The notes beneath the pieces are model-generated. The model was given only the letters and a program-made list of their open reading frames with translations, was not told the origin of the DNA and did no database searches. DNA of 64,000 nucleotides from Saccharospirillum alexandrii_A (GTDB taxonomy: Bacteria; Pseudomonadota; Gammaproteobacteria; Pseudomonadales; Natronospirillaceae), in NCBI RefSeq assembly GCF_043641555.1, contig NZ_JBHZRJ010000001.1, forward strand, positions 930,001 through 994,000, in the 5' to 3' direction. Of the stretch, positions 43,441 through 52,072 are shown in pieces. A program made the position numbers and the translations under genes. Positions within the stretch are counted from its first letter, which is position 1; every line of letters starts with the position of its first letter.

Positions 43441-44397
43441 TTACTGGCGCAGGCGAGCCGGGATGTCGGCACCGATTTCTTCGTAGTACCGAATGGCACC
43501 CGGGTGCAGCGGAATCGGCGTAGAGGTCAGCGCGAAATCCACGGTGGTGTCGTTTGCGGCCGGGTGAATGTCTCGCAGGTATTCAACTTCCTCGAACAGC
43601 AGCTTGGTGATCTGGTAAGCCAGATCGTCAGACATGGCGGTGTTGACGGTCAGAACGTTGGGAATGCCAACAGACTGAACCGGTTCGTCCATGCCTTCAT
43701 ACAGGCCAGCACGGAGGGTATAAGGTGCAAATACCGGTTCCAGTTCCAGGGCGTTGGCCACTTCTTCTTCAGACAAGGACAACAGCTTGATGTCGCGGGT
43801 GGTGGCCAGGCTCAGAATTGAGCTGGTCGGCGGGCCGACACTCCAGAAACCCGCATCGATGTCGCCATCGCGAATCGCATCAGCGGTTTCGTTGAAGTTC
43901 AGACGCAAGGCAGTAAAGTCATCGTAGCTGATGCCATTGCCTTCGAGAATGGCATTGGCATTCACTTCAGTACCACTGCCCGGCGCGCCAACAGAGACGC
44001 GCTTGCCGCGCAGGTCAGCCAGAGAGTTAATGTCGGAATCAGCCAGCGTCACAATCTGGACCGCGTTCGGGTAAAGGGAGGCGAGCGCTACTACGTCCAG
44101 TTTGTTGCCATTGAAGCGGTCACCACCGTTGTACGCCTGGTAGACCGTGTCGGCCAGGGCGATGGCCAGGTCTGAATCTTCGCGATGTACCAGGCCCATG
44201 TTTTCAACGGACGCACCGGTCACTTCAGCGACCGCATCATAACCATCAATGTTGTTGGTGATCAGTTCCGCCAGACCACCCCCCAGTGGGTAATAGGTGC
44301 CGCCGGTGCCGCCGGTAGCAATGGACAGGGATTCAGCCTGGGCAGCAGAGAAGCCCAGGGCTGCGGTAGCACACAGTGCCAGTGAAAGCTTACGCAT
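43441..44397 (-). CDS. TAXI-family TRAP transporter periplasmic binding protein
   Basis: The 318-aa solute-binding protein has a signal peptide ending near AQA (residue 21) and the family hallmark SIATGGTGGTYYPLGGGLAELI right after it. VGAPGSGTEVNANAILEG and DIDAGFWSVGPPTSSI are further TAXI segments. It begins the operon with DUF1850 and the permease and has the strongest expected expression, given the hairpin that follows it. Confidence 0.93.
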   Translation of the reverse strand: MRKLSLALCATAALGFSAAQAESLSIATGGTGGTYYPLGGGLAELITNNIDGYDAVAEVTGASVENMGLVHREDSDLAIALADTVYQAYNGGDRFNGNKLDVVALASLYPNAVQIVTLADSDINSLADLRGKRVSVGAPGSGTEVNANAILEGNGISYDDFTALRLNFNETADAIRDGDIDAGFWSVGPPTSSILSLATTRDIKLLSLSEEEVANALELEPVFAPYTLRAGLYEGMDEPVQSVGIPNVLTVNTAMSDDLAYQITKLLFEEVEYLRDIHPAANDTTVDFALTSTPIPLHPGAIRYYEEIGADIPARLRQ

Positions 44398-44790
44398 GAG
44401 ATAGTTACCTCGATTGTTGTTGGTTTTGTACGTCTATTATCGTCGTTCATGAACCCGTGGCTCAGTCGATGTGCCTTCCTGACAGACACAAGCGATCGAG
44501 CTCCACAAGGGATCCAGGCACAGGGCCCGTTAATGACCTGATTGTAGTCGTGAAGATGCAGCAAGCACGGGTTGGTTCGAGTTTTTTGTAGCCCGGCTGC
44601 CACAGGGTCAGTCAGGCTATTGCAACCGGTGTGCCAGAAGGGAGATGCTTTCAAACCCGCATGCTTTGGGGGTTGGGGAGAATCAACCAGAGCGAGTAGG
44701 CAAGATTTTGCTCATTGGCAGGGGTTTGGTAAGCAAGAATTGGCTGGGTGCGCGCTCGTTAGAGCGCGACTCGTCTATCAGTCGTGACAT
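44398..44790. other. Intergenic region with no recognised gene
   Basis: The 393 bases between the TAXI binding-protein start and the hisF stop show no credible coding frame. A GCGCTC/GAGCGC hairpin lies at about 44752-44769, near the end of hisF, without a T-run. I see no clear promoter motif. Confidence 0.6.
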
Positions 44791-45549
44791 TCAACGCCGC
44801 ATTTCAATACCGCGACCAGCCATCACGTCTTTCGCCTCGGCAATACTGTACTCACCAAAGTGAAAAATGCTGGCGGCCAGCACGGCGTCAGCATGGCCTT
44901 CAAGAACGCCGTCGGCCAGGTGATCGAGGTTACCCACGCCACCACTGGCGATTACAGGAATGCGAATGGCATCGGCAACGGCCTTGGTCAGCCCAAGATC
45001 AAAGCCGGTTTTCACCCCATCACGATCCATGCTGGTCAGCAAAATCTCGCCGGCCCCCAGGGCTTCCATTTTTTGCGCCCATTCAACGGCATCGATACCT
45101 GTTGGTTTGCGGCCACCGTGAGTAAAAATTTCCCAGTGGTCTTCAACCCGCTTGGCATCAATAGCAACCACAATGCATTGGGCGCCAAACCGGTCGGAAG
45201 CCTGTTTTACAAACTCCGGGTTAAACACCGCCGCGCTGTTAATGGACACCTTGTCGGCACCGGCATTCAGCATGGTACGAATATCATCCAGCGTGCGAAT
45301 ACCACCCCCAACGGTCAGCGGTATAAACACCTGGCCGGCAATGGCACTGACGGTCTCGACCATGGTGTCGCGGCCTTCATGAGTGGCAGTAATGTCGAGC
45401 ATGGTAATTTCATCGGCACCCTGCTCGTTGTAGCGGCGCGCCACTTCCACCGGATCCCCGGCGTCCCGAATATTGACGAAATTCACGCCCTTCACCACGC
45501 GACCCTTGTCGACGTCGAGGCAGGGAATAATACGTTTTGCCAGTGCCAT
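44791..45549 (-). CDS. hisF: Imidazole glycerol phosphate synthase cyclase subunit HisF
   Basis: HisF closes the imidazole ring in histidine synthesis, together with the glutaminase HisH. It is a 252-aa (beta/alpha)8 barrel. IIPCLDVDKGRVVKGVNF holds the first catalytic Asp (Asp11), and GGGIRTLDDIR and ITLLTSMDRDGVKTGFD hold the second Asp and a phosphate site. It is separated from hisA by 463 bases that contain two palindromic repeats, although hisA and hisF normally stand close together. Confidence 0.97.
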   Translation of the reverse strand: MALAKRIIPCLDVDKGRVVKGVNFVNIRDAGDPVEVARRYNEQGADEITMLDITATHEGRDTMVETVSAIAGQVFIPLTVGGGIRTLDDIRTMLNAGADKVSINSAAVFNPEFVKQASDRFGAQCIVVAIDAKRVEDHWEIFTHGGRKPTGIDAVEWAQKMEALGAGEILLTSMDRDGVKTGFDLGLTKAVADAIRIPVIASGGVGNLDHLADGVLEGHADAVLAASIFHFGEYSIAEAKDVMAGRGIEMRR

Positions 45550-45607
45550 AATTTAGTCTCTCGGTTGCTCTGTATGGTGCCCGGGCTTGCGTTAGTGCCA
45601 GGGGGGC

Positions 45608-45720
45608 GTGTCAGGCACCGGGTAGGCTTCTCCGGGGTCGGCGTGAACCCGTCCATGGGGCCTAGGCTTCGGCATCCATGCCTCAGACTTCCCCGGAGAA
45701 GCCTACCCGGCACCTGACAC
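45608..45720 (+). repeat. Palindromic repeat family A, copy 5 (113 bp)
   Basis: Its arms GTGTCAGGCACCGGGTAGGC and GCCTACCCGGCACCTGACAC are complementary save one base, with GGCTTCTCCGGGG completing the inner part. The core reads TCGGCGTGAACCCGTCCATG, with a degraded inner hairpin (TTCGGCATCCATGCCTCAG). It lies just upstream of hisF. Confidence 0.85.
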
Positions 45721-45782
45721 TTAGTTTGGCGTCAATTCTAACAATGGTACTACTGAACAATAACGATGGCGGTTAGCTCACC

Positions 45783-46003
45783 TGAGTCCTGAGTTAGAAA
45801 TTCGCTATCAATCAACCACGAAAATTGCGAAGGACGGCCGGGTATGCCCATTGGAGGTCGTTGGACCGCAGGGATGCGGTCTTCGAGCCCCCATGGATGG
45901 GTTCACTGCGTGCCTCCAATGGGCATACCCGGTTGTCCGCCTGGCACTATTTCCAAATCGACGCAGCGGCAAATTGACCGGCGAATTTCTAACTCAGGAC
46001 TCA
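45783..46003. repeat. Perfect 23-bp inverted repeat enclosing repeat copy 6
   Basis: 45783-45805 (TGAGTCCTGAGTTAG...) and 45981-46003 are exactly complementary. The shorter family A variant lies between them. The right arm ends ten bases before the hisA stop codon at 46013. Confidence 0.85.
45832..45938 (-). repeat. Palindromic repeat family A, variant copy 6 (107 bp)
   Basis: Its arms GGGTATGCCCATTGGAGG and CCTCCAATGGGCATACCC are perfectly complementary. The core on the minus strand holds AACCCATCCATGGGGGCTCG and an inner hairpin GACCGCATCCCTGCGGTC. It shares the layout of the 113-bp copies but differs in length and core details. Confidence 0.8.
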
Positions 46004-46012
46004 GCCACAAAC

Positions 46013-46747
46013 TCAACCACGCCCATCGCAGTAAGCCTGAGCCTCTTGCACATCGATGGCACCGTCGTAGATGGCGCGTCCGGTGATGGCGCCCAGAATG
46101 CCCTGGCTGGCGACATCACAGAGGCGTTCTATGTCGGTCATGTTGGTGACGCCACCACTGGCGATGACCGGAATGCCGCCGGCTTTGGCGACTTCTACGG
46201 TGGCATCGACGTTGACGCCCTGCATCATGCCATCGCGGCTGATGTCGGTGTAGACGATGGCGCTGACGCCGTCGTTGGCGAAATCGCGGGCGAGGTCGGT
46301 GGCCAGCACGTCGCTGACATCGGCCCAGCCTTCGGTGGCGACGCGGCCGTCTTTGGCATCGATGCCGACAATGATGTGGCCGGGGAAGGCCTGGCAGGCT
46401 TCGCGTACGAAGCCCGGGTTTTTCACCGCGGCGGTGCCAATGATGCACCAGCTGACGCCGGCTTTGATGTAGGCCTCAATGGTCTCCAGCGAGCGGATGC
46501 CGCCGCCGATCTGGATCGGCAGGTCCGGGTATTTTTTGGAAATGGCGGTGACCGCTTCTGCGTGAATCGGGGTGCCTTCGAAGGCGCCGTTCAGGTCGAC
46601 CAGGTGCAACCGACGGCAACCGGCTTCTACCCAACGGGTGGCCATTTCTACGGGGTCGGATCCGAATACCGTGGCGTCTTCCATGCGGCCTTGCAGCAGG
46701 CGAACGCACTGGCCGTCTTTGAGGTCGATGGCGGGGATGATCAGCAT
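46013..46747 (-). CDS. hisA: Phosphoribosylformimino-AICAR isomerase HisA
   Basis: HisA converts ProFAR to PRFAR, the substrate of HisH/HisF. It is a 244-aa (beta/alpha)8 barrel. PAIDLKDGQCVRLLQG contains catalytic Asp8, QIGGGIRSLETIE and VYTDISRDGMMQGVN contain the phosphate site and second Asp. It starts 33 bases after hisH ends. No terminator is visible between it and the repeats that precede hisF. Confidence 0.97.
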   Translation of the reverse strand: MLIIPAIDLKDGQCVRLLQGRMEDATVFGSDPVEMATRWVEAGCRRLHLVDLNGAFEGTPIHAEAVTAISKKYPDLPIQIGGGIRSLETIEAYIKAGVSWCIIGTAAVKNPGFVREACQAFPGHIIVGIDAKDGRVATEGWADVSDVLATDLARDFANDGVSAIVYTDISRDGMMQGVNVDATVEVAKAGGIPVIASGGVTNMTDIERLCDVASQGILGAITGRAIYDGAIDVQEAQAYCDGRG

Positions 46748-46780
46748 TGAGGGTGTCTCCAGGTGTACTGGGGCAGCCGC

Positions 46781-47431
46781 TTAGCGGCGGCCATCCCAGT
46801 CGACAAAGTTTTTCAGCAGGGTCAGTCCGGCCGGAAAGCTTTTTTCCGGGTGGAACTGGGTGGCAAAGAGATTGTCCCGGTAAATCATCGCGGCAAAGGT
46901 GGCATCGTAGGTGCAATTGGCCGCCGTGTATTCCGGGTGGGCTTCCACGTAGTAGCTGTGTACGAAATAGAAGCGATCGCCGTTGTTAATGCCTTGAAGC
47001 AAGGGGTGGTCGATTTGCAAATCTACGGTGTTCCAGCCCATGTGCGGCACTTTCAGGGCCAGGCCGCGCTCGTCGGACGCGGTGGTACTGAAACGGCGCA
47101 CCTCGCCATCGAAATGGCCCAGGCAGTCGACGCCTCCGTTCTCGTGGCTGCGGGCCATCAGCGCTTGCATGCCGACACAAATGCCAAGAAAGGGCTTGCC
47201 GCTGTTTACCGCATCGGCGACCACGGTGTCGACACCCTGGCGGCGAATTTCCGCCATACAGTCGCGAATGGCGCCGACGCCGGGCAACAGAATATGGTCG
47301 GCTTCGGCGATGCGGTCTTTGTCGGAGGTGACTTCGATTTGGGTGTTCGGGGCGACGTGTTCCAGCGCCTTGGCGACGGAGTGCAGGTTGCCCATGCCGT
47401 AATCAATGATGGTCAGCAGTGTGCGACTCAC
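46781..47431 (-). CDS. hisH: Imidazole glycerol phosphate synthase glutaminase subunit HisH
   Basis: HisH is a class I glutamine amidotransferase that feeds ammonia to HisF. It has 216 aa. The nucleophile is in LGICVGMQAL, the oxyanion region in PGVGAIRDCM, and the His-Glu pair in ATQFHPEKS. It sits between hisB and hisA as in many gammaproteobacteria. A GC-rich palindrome (GGCGCCCGCTGTGGGCGCC) lies in the gap before it. Confidence 0.97.
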   Translation of the reverse strand: MSRTLLTIIDYGMGNLHSVAKALEHVAPNTQIEVTSDKDRIAEADHILLPGVGAIRDCMAEIRRQGVDTVVADAVNSGKPFLGICVGMQALMARSHENGGVDCLGHFDGEVRRFSTTASDERGLALKVPHMGWNTVDLQIDHPLLQGINNGDRFYFVHSYYVEAHPEYTAANCTYDATFAAMIYRDNLFATQFHPEKSFPAGLTLLKNFVDWDGRR

Positions 47432-47507
47432 GGAAGTATCCTGTTCTGGCTGAGGTTTGCATCAGGCGCCCGCTGTGGGCGCCGTTGGAGCGACCTTCCG
47501 GCGGGTA

Positions 47508-48098
47508 TCAGAGCACGCCCTTGGTGGACGGAGTGATGCCAGCCATGCGTTCGTCCGGCGTTAGTGCCATGCGCAGGGCTCGGCCGAAGGCCTTGAACAC
47601 CGTTTCGATCTGGTGGTGCGAATTATGGCCCTTCAGATTGTCGATGTGCAGCGTGACCCAGGAGTGGTTGACGAAGCCCTGGAAGAACTCATAAAACAGG
47701 TCGACGTCGAAGCCGCCGACGCTGCCACGCGTAAATGGCAGGTTGTATTCGAGGCCCGGACGACCGGAGAAATCGATCACGACCCGCGACAGGGCTTCAT
47801 CGAGCGGCACATAACTGTGGCCGTAGCGGGTGATGCCTTTTTTGTCGCCAACGGCTTTCGCGAAGGCCTGGCCCAGGGTGATGCCGATGTCTTCAACGCT
47901 GTGGTGGTCGTCGATGTGGTTGTCGCCGCGGCAGACGATGTCGAGATCGATCAGGCCATGCCGGGCTATCTGGTCCATCATGTGGTCCAGAAAGGGCATG
48001 CCGGTGTCGAACTGGGCTGTGCCGGTACCGTCCAGATTGATACTGACCTTGATCTGGGTTTCGGTGGTGTTGCGTTCAACCGTCGCTTGGCGACTCAT
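47508..48098 (-). CDS. hisB: Imidazoleglycerol-phosphate dehydratase HisB (monofunctional)
   Basis: HisB makes imidazole acetol phosphate. This is the short, dehydratase-only form (196 aa), unlike the bifunctional enzyme of E. coli. Manganese-binding His clusters are visible in FLDHMMDQIARHG, DDHHSVEDIG and HNSHHQIE. I chose the ATG at 48098 (SRQATVERNTTET) because it fits the family start; an in-frame ATG at 48200 would add 34 residues. It is the first gene of the his cluster in this window. Confidence 0.96.
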   Translation of the reverse strand: MSRQATVERNTTETQIKVSINLDGTGTAQFDTGMPFLDHMMDQIARHGLIDLDIVCRGDNHIDDHHSVEDIGITLGQAFAKAVGDKKGITRYGHSYVPLDEALSRVVIDFSGRPGLEYNLPFTRGSVGGFDVDLFYEFFQGFVNHSWVTLHIDNLKGHNSHHQIETVFKAFGRALRMALTPDERMAGITPSTKGVL

Positions 48099-48242
48099 AG
48101 TACGACTCTCTGTTCTTGGTGATTCGAGTGATGGTTCGGGCAACGCATACGGGTGGTTGCAGTAAAGTAAACGGCCTGAAACCCGGTTGCGCAGGCGCAT
48201 TATATCGGTATGCTGCGCCTCAAACCACCCGGACCGACGCCA

Positions 48243-48623
48243 ATGCCTGTAACGCTGGATTTGCTGTCCCGAACACCGCTCTCAGACTTGCCAGAAACCG
48301 ATGCGCCAGATTTGGCCCGTCTGGCGCAGGACATGCGTGCCTGCCCCTGCTATCAGTCTGCCTGGATTGCCTGGCAGGCCAGTGCCCCGGGCGTGAGGCT
48401 CCATGCCGCCCGGTTTAACGGGCGCATCGTCGGCGTTGCGTTTGTTGAGGGTGATTGTGTGTTGAGCCTGGGGGTTCGGGCGCTGACTCGCGGGCGAGGG
48501 GTTGGGCGGCGAATGGTGTCGGTGCTGGCGCAGCAGTACCCACTGCGCCTCTCGGCGCAGATCCATCCTGAGCTTGCGACCTTTGTCAGTGCCTGTTTGA
48601 CGTCGCTGGCAGATCGGAAATAA
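48243..48623 (+). CDS. PanZ/PanM-like GNAT-family protein
   Basis: The 126-aa protein is a small GNAT fold. LHAARFNGRIVGVAFVEGD and LGVRALTRGRGVGRRMVSVL match the corresponding parts of E. coli PanZ (PanM), which binds acetyl-CoA, promotes maturation of aspartate decarboxylase PanD and limits pantothenate synthesis. RGRGVGRR is the acyl-CoA-binding loop. The ATG at 48243 gives the family start. No panD is in the window. The gene ends 38 bases inside the convergent GGDEF gene, a tail-to-tail overlap. Confidence 0.6.
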   Translation: MPVTLDLLSRTPLSDLPETDAPDLARLAQDMRACPCYQSAWIAWQASAPGVRLHAARFNGRIVGVAFVEGDCVLSLGVRALTRGRGVGRRMVSVLAQQYPLRLSAQIHPELATFVSACLTSLADRK

Positions 48624-51600
48624 CAGCCTGGTTTTTACCGCGTGACTTGGCCTCGTACATGGCATGGTCGGCCAGGTTGAGCAACTGATCGACCAGTTTC
48701 GGCGCCTGCTCGCCGGTGACTTCAATGATCCCCACTGAACATCCCAGTTGCTGGCCTTCGGGCCAGGTGAATTCCTGTCCGGTAAAACGTCGCAGGAAAG
48801 CCTGGCAGCGAGCCGGAGTCGAGAAATCCTCAAGAATGCGCTGGGCCAGTTGCTGAACCGCCTGGCCTTCTTCATTAGGGAATAGAATGACGAATTCGTC
48901 TCCGCCCAGTCGCGCTGCCAGATCCTCGGTGCGGGTGTGCTCTTTCAATACCTGCGCAAAGCCGCGCAATACCTGATCACCCAGTACGTGGCCATAGTTG
49001 TCATTCAGGTATTTGAAATTATCCAGATCCAGAAATGCCAGTGAGAACCGGTAGCTGGCATTGCGGCGACCACGGGCCAGCTCTTCTTCCAGGCGAGGGT
49101 ACAGGGCCTGCCGGTTCATCAGGCCGGTCAGCATGTCGGTAGAGGAGAGGTGATGCAGTTCTTTTTCGTGCGCCAGCCGTTGAATGGCGGCCGCCAGTTG
49201 CCCCGCCAGCATGGAGGCGGTGCGCAGCACGGATTCTTCAAAACCGGACGGGTTTCGGGTCATCAGAATCATGTCGCCAAAATCGTGGTGGGGCAGGGCG
49301 ATGCGGAAGATGCAGACGTAGCCGCTGTCCATGCCTTCAAGATCGAGATTGTGCATACGGATCAGCAATCGCCCGCGCGTCAACCGTTGCAAAGACAGCG
49401 CCTGATGCAGCCGCTCAACGTCCAGGACGGCCAGCCCCCGGGTAACCAGGGTGGCCTCCATAAAGGGTTGCTGGGTCAGTTCGATGGCGACGTAGTCGCA
49501 ATCGAGATGGGCCTTCAGTTGCTGACACAGGGTTTCGACCAGTTCCAGAGTATCGGTTGCTGCATTGGTTTGAGCACTGAGGTGTGACAGCAGGCGGGTG
49601 TCCCGCACCCGCTGTTGTATCTGTTCGAGCTCGCTTTCAAGATCGGCGGCTCGTAACACGGACATCACATCAATGTTGCTGTCGGTCAGCGGCTGGGTAA
49701 CCGCTTCCCGGGTTTGCATCCATTGAATCTGATAGGCCGGTTTCAAGCTGGAGGGCAAGTTGTCGGGCCCCGCGGCATACCAGGCCAGATTCACCAGGGT
49801 ATCCGGCAAATCCGGTTGAGCCTCCAGCGATGCTTTCAATTCCGCAATCAGGGTGGTTACGCCCTCGTAGTCGGCTTCTGCCCGGGCGAAATGCAGTTTC
49901 AGGCAGATGAGCAAAACCTGCCCCCGTGCCGAGCGTTGTTCTGGCCGCTGCCGATAATCCTGCAAGGTATGCTGGGCGAGAACGCTGTGCCCCAGATAGA
50001 ACCGGTACAGTGCCTGTTGCAGCATAAGGTCATCGAGCGTGTAAAAAGGAATGGTCACGAACCCGCGAATGCGACACAAACGAATGGCAGTAGTGAGCAG
50101 CCGCAAGCTTTCCGGAACATTGCCGCTGATCAGATAAGCCCAGGACAGGTTATGCAACGTGACCGCAATTTCATTGTAGTGAGCGACCGTTTGCAATTTG
50201 TGCAGGGTGTATAAAAAGGTGTCTCTGGCTTCCTCTATTCGGCCCAGCCGCATCTGAATAATACCCAGGCCGTTGTAAAGAGGGGCTTCATGCCGAGGCG
50301 ATGCCATCCGGCTGCAACGGCTCAGCGCCAGCTCCAGCAGGCGATGTGCCCGCTGAAACCGGTGTGCTTTGGTTTGCAGCAACGCCATGGCTTCAGTCAG
50401 CTTGACGGTGGCGATGTCGTTCTTCTGGGCTCTGGCCTGGCTGAGGCCCGTTAAAATGGCGCGCCGCAGAAAGAATCGCTCCCGATCTGTCATGGAGCCT
50501 TCCCAGGCTATCTGGGCCGTGCGCAGGGCGTAGCCATAGTCGTCCTGGTCCAGCATCGGCAGCAGGGCTTCGAGCCGGTGCATTACCGTGGCAGGCGGCC
50601 GTTCGTGAAACATGCTGCTGATCATGACCTGCATCAGCAGCCATTCGCGTTCGCGCAATAGCCAGGGGGCGTCTTTGGTCGTAATTTGTTCCAGCGCCGT
50701 CTGGGCGTGTGTGGCCATTTGCCGGGCTGTGCTTAGCCGGTGTTTGGTCAGCGCACACCAGCCGAGGCGCAGGTAAGCATCGAACATCTGGTCGTAAAGA
50801 TGCTCCTGCCGGGCTTCTTCGAGCAGTTCCGTCAACAGGGTAATGGCCCCGTTATGCTGGTCTTTGTAGTACTGGGCCTCAGCTTCGATCAGACGCAGAG
50901 TGCTGCGATGTTCGGATAGCAGCAGTATTTGCCGTTCATCCAGCATCAGCCCGATTTTATCGCAAAGCAGGTGGGTTTCTGTATGGCACTGCAAGGCGTG
51001 GTTTCTCAGTGCATCCTGAATCAGCCGCGGAATGCTCTGGGCACTGAGTGGCTGCGGCTCTGGCCAGGGTAACGAGTCGGCGTTCAGTTCGGGCGACAGG
51101 TCTATCAGCCAGTTGGGCGGGTCAATGTCGTCGTCGGCGCTGCGCTGGGTGCTGTGCCAGTCCGGATCATGGGAGGCCATCAGATCGGTATCGGTTGAGG
51201 TGAGCAACAATACTCGACCGTTCAACTGCTGTTGTACGGTTCTAACCAGACGCTGCAGACTGAAACTGGCAAAATGGAAATGCGTAAGCGCCACAACAAT
51301 GGGGCGCGTTTGCGACAGGGCAGCCAGCAAGCACAGAATGTCGTCCTGAAAGGCGATGGTTTTCTGAATGACGTGGTCTTTCAGTTGCAGCGGATGGCGC
51401 TGAATAAAATGATCGTCGAGCAATTGCTGCCAGGTATTGAGATTGGGGCCATAAACACCCTGTTCCTGAAGCCAGTGCCCGCAGTCGGCAATGCCCAGCC
51501 GGTCGTAGCCATCCTGAATGATGTCGACTAGCGGGTAATAGCCATTCAGCTGACTGTCGGACGTCAGTTGATAGCGAACACACTCAGCGGGCAGGTCTGC

Positions 51601-51729
51601 CATAAACGCATCCACCAGGCTGCTGAAGCGGCGGCCATCGGCATCGGCGAAGAGCAGGCACTGTCCCTGGCCTTTTAACGTCTGCTGCCATGCATTGTCC
51701 AGCAGCCTAAGCGGGTAGGTCTGATTCAT
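48586..51729 (-). CDS. Large TPR-GGDEF diguanylate cyclase with ATPase-like N-terminus
   Basis: The 1047-aa protein has an N-terminal region (about 1-240) folded like the AAA/MalT-type ATPase but without a Walker A (the loop reads FADADGRRF). A long TPR-like helical region follows (about 270-640), then a GAF-like segment (about 700-870), and a GGDEF domain with DMLTGLMNRQALYPRLEEEL and LAARLGGDEFVILF near residue 935. RTED five residues before GGDEF is an inhibitory I-site. It should therefore make c-di-GMP under product control. Only the GGDEF part is certain; the rest is inferred by pattern. Confidence 0.85.
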   Translation of the reverse strand: MNQTYPLRLLDNAWQQTLKGQGQCLLFADADGRRFSSLVDAFMADLPAECVRYQLTSDSQLNGYYPLVDIIQDGYDRLGIADCGHWLQEQGVYGPNLNTWQQLLDDHFIQRHPLQLKDHVIQKTIAFQDDILCLLAALSQTRPIVVALTHFHFASFSLQRLVRTVQQQLNGRVLLLTSTDTDLMASHDPDWHSTQRSADDDIDPPNWLIDLSPELNADSLPWPEPQPLSAQSIPRLIQDALRNHALQCHTETHLLCDKIGLMLDERQILLLSEHRSTLRLIEAEAQYYKDQHNGAITLLTELLEEARQEHLYDQMFDAYLRLGWCALTKHRLSTARQMATHAQTALEQITTKDAPWLLREREWLLMQVMISSMFHERPPATVMHRLEALLPMLDQDDYGYALRTAQIAWEGSMTDRERFFLRRAILTGLSQARAQKNDIATVKLTEAMALLQTKAHRFQRAHRLLELALSRCSRMASPRHEAPLYNGLGIIQMRLGRIEEARDTFLYTLHKLQTVAHYNEIAVTLHNLSWAYLISGNVPESLRLLTTAIRLCRIRGFVTIPFYTLDDLMLQQALYRFYLGHSVLAQHTLQDYRQRPEQRSARGQVLLICLKLHFARAEADYEGVTTLIAELKASLEAQPDLPDTLVNLAWYAAGPDNLPSSLKPAYQIQWMQTREAVTQPLTDSNIDVMSVLRAADLESELEQIQQRVRDTRLLSHLSAQTNAATDTLELVETLCQQLKAHLDCDYVAIELTQQPFMEATLVTRGLAVLDVERLHQALSLQRLTRGRLLIRMHNLDLEGMDSGYVCIFRIALPHHDFGDMILMTRNPSGFEESVLRTASMLAGQLAAAIQRLAHEKELHHLSSTDMLTGLMNRQALYPRLEEELARGRRNASYRFSLAFLDLDNFKYLNDNYGHVLGDQVLRGFAQVLKEHTRTEDLAARLGGDEFVILFPNEEGQAVQQLAQRILEDFSTPARCQAFLRRFTGQEFTWPEGQQLGCSVGIIEVTGEQAPKLVDQLLNLADHAMYEAKSRGKNQAVISDLPATSNRH

Positions 51730-51852
51730 AGTCCTTCACGATCTTGCAGCGTTTCGTCAGTATAAACCAAAAGTTCAGGTCATCATGCAGACGAATTGGC
51801 AACTTTGCGTATTTAAGGTCGTAACTGTGGACCTGAATCACAAACCCGGCAA

Positions 51853-51900
51853 TGCACCATAATAGTGCTAATATGACGCCAGTGGTTCCGTTATGGTGCA
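51853..51900 (+). promoter_or_regulatory. Two NtrC-binding sites upstream of glnLG
   Basis: TGCACC-ATAAT-AGTGCT at 51853-51869 matches ten of twelve positions of the NtrC consensus TGCACC(N5)GGTGCA, and 51884-51900 ending GGTGCA matches nine of twelve. Their centres are 31 bases apart, the spacing of the glnA enhancer in enterobacteria. They lie about 85-115 bases before the predicted sigma-54 start site. Confidence 0.75.
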
Positions 51901-51949
51901 ATGATGCCAAAGTAAGCCCCGTAATCGTGCATTTCGGGCCTTAAATGAC

Positions 51950-51964
51950 TGGCCTGCTTCTTGC
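51950..51964 (+). promoter_or_regulatory. Sigma-54 promoter of glnLG
   Basis: TGGCCTGCTTCTTGC matches the -24/-12 consensus TGGCACG(N4)TTGC, including GG, GC and exact spacing. The predicted start site is near 51976, giving a leader of about 100 bases before glnL. Confidence 0.75.
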
Positions 51965-52072
51965 GTATGCCATTTAAAGAACCACAGGGCAGGCCACGGC
52001 GGACTCACCGCTGACCCCATTCAGGGTCTGTTTGCTGACTTCCATTGCAACCCGGTGCACAGGAAACCTCAT

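Noticed and set aside
45783..46003. Integron attC-like site, given the nested palindrome
   Set aside because: The RYYYAAC/GTTRRRY ends and the L boxes of attC sites are not present, and there is no cassette array.
46116..46448. Arg/His-rich open frame inside hisA
   Set aside because: It is an out-of-frame reading of hisA with composition expected from codon bias.
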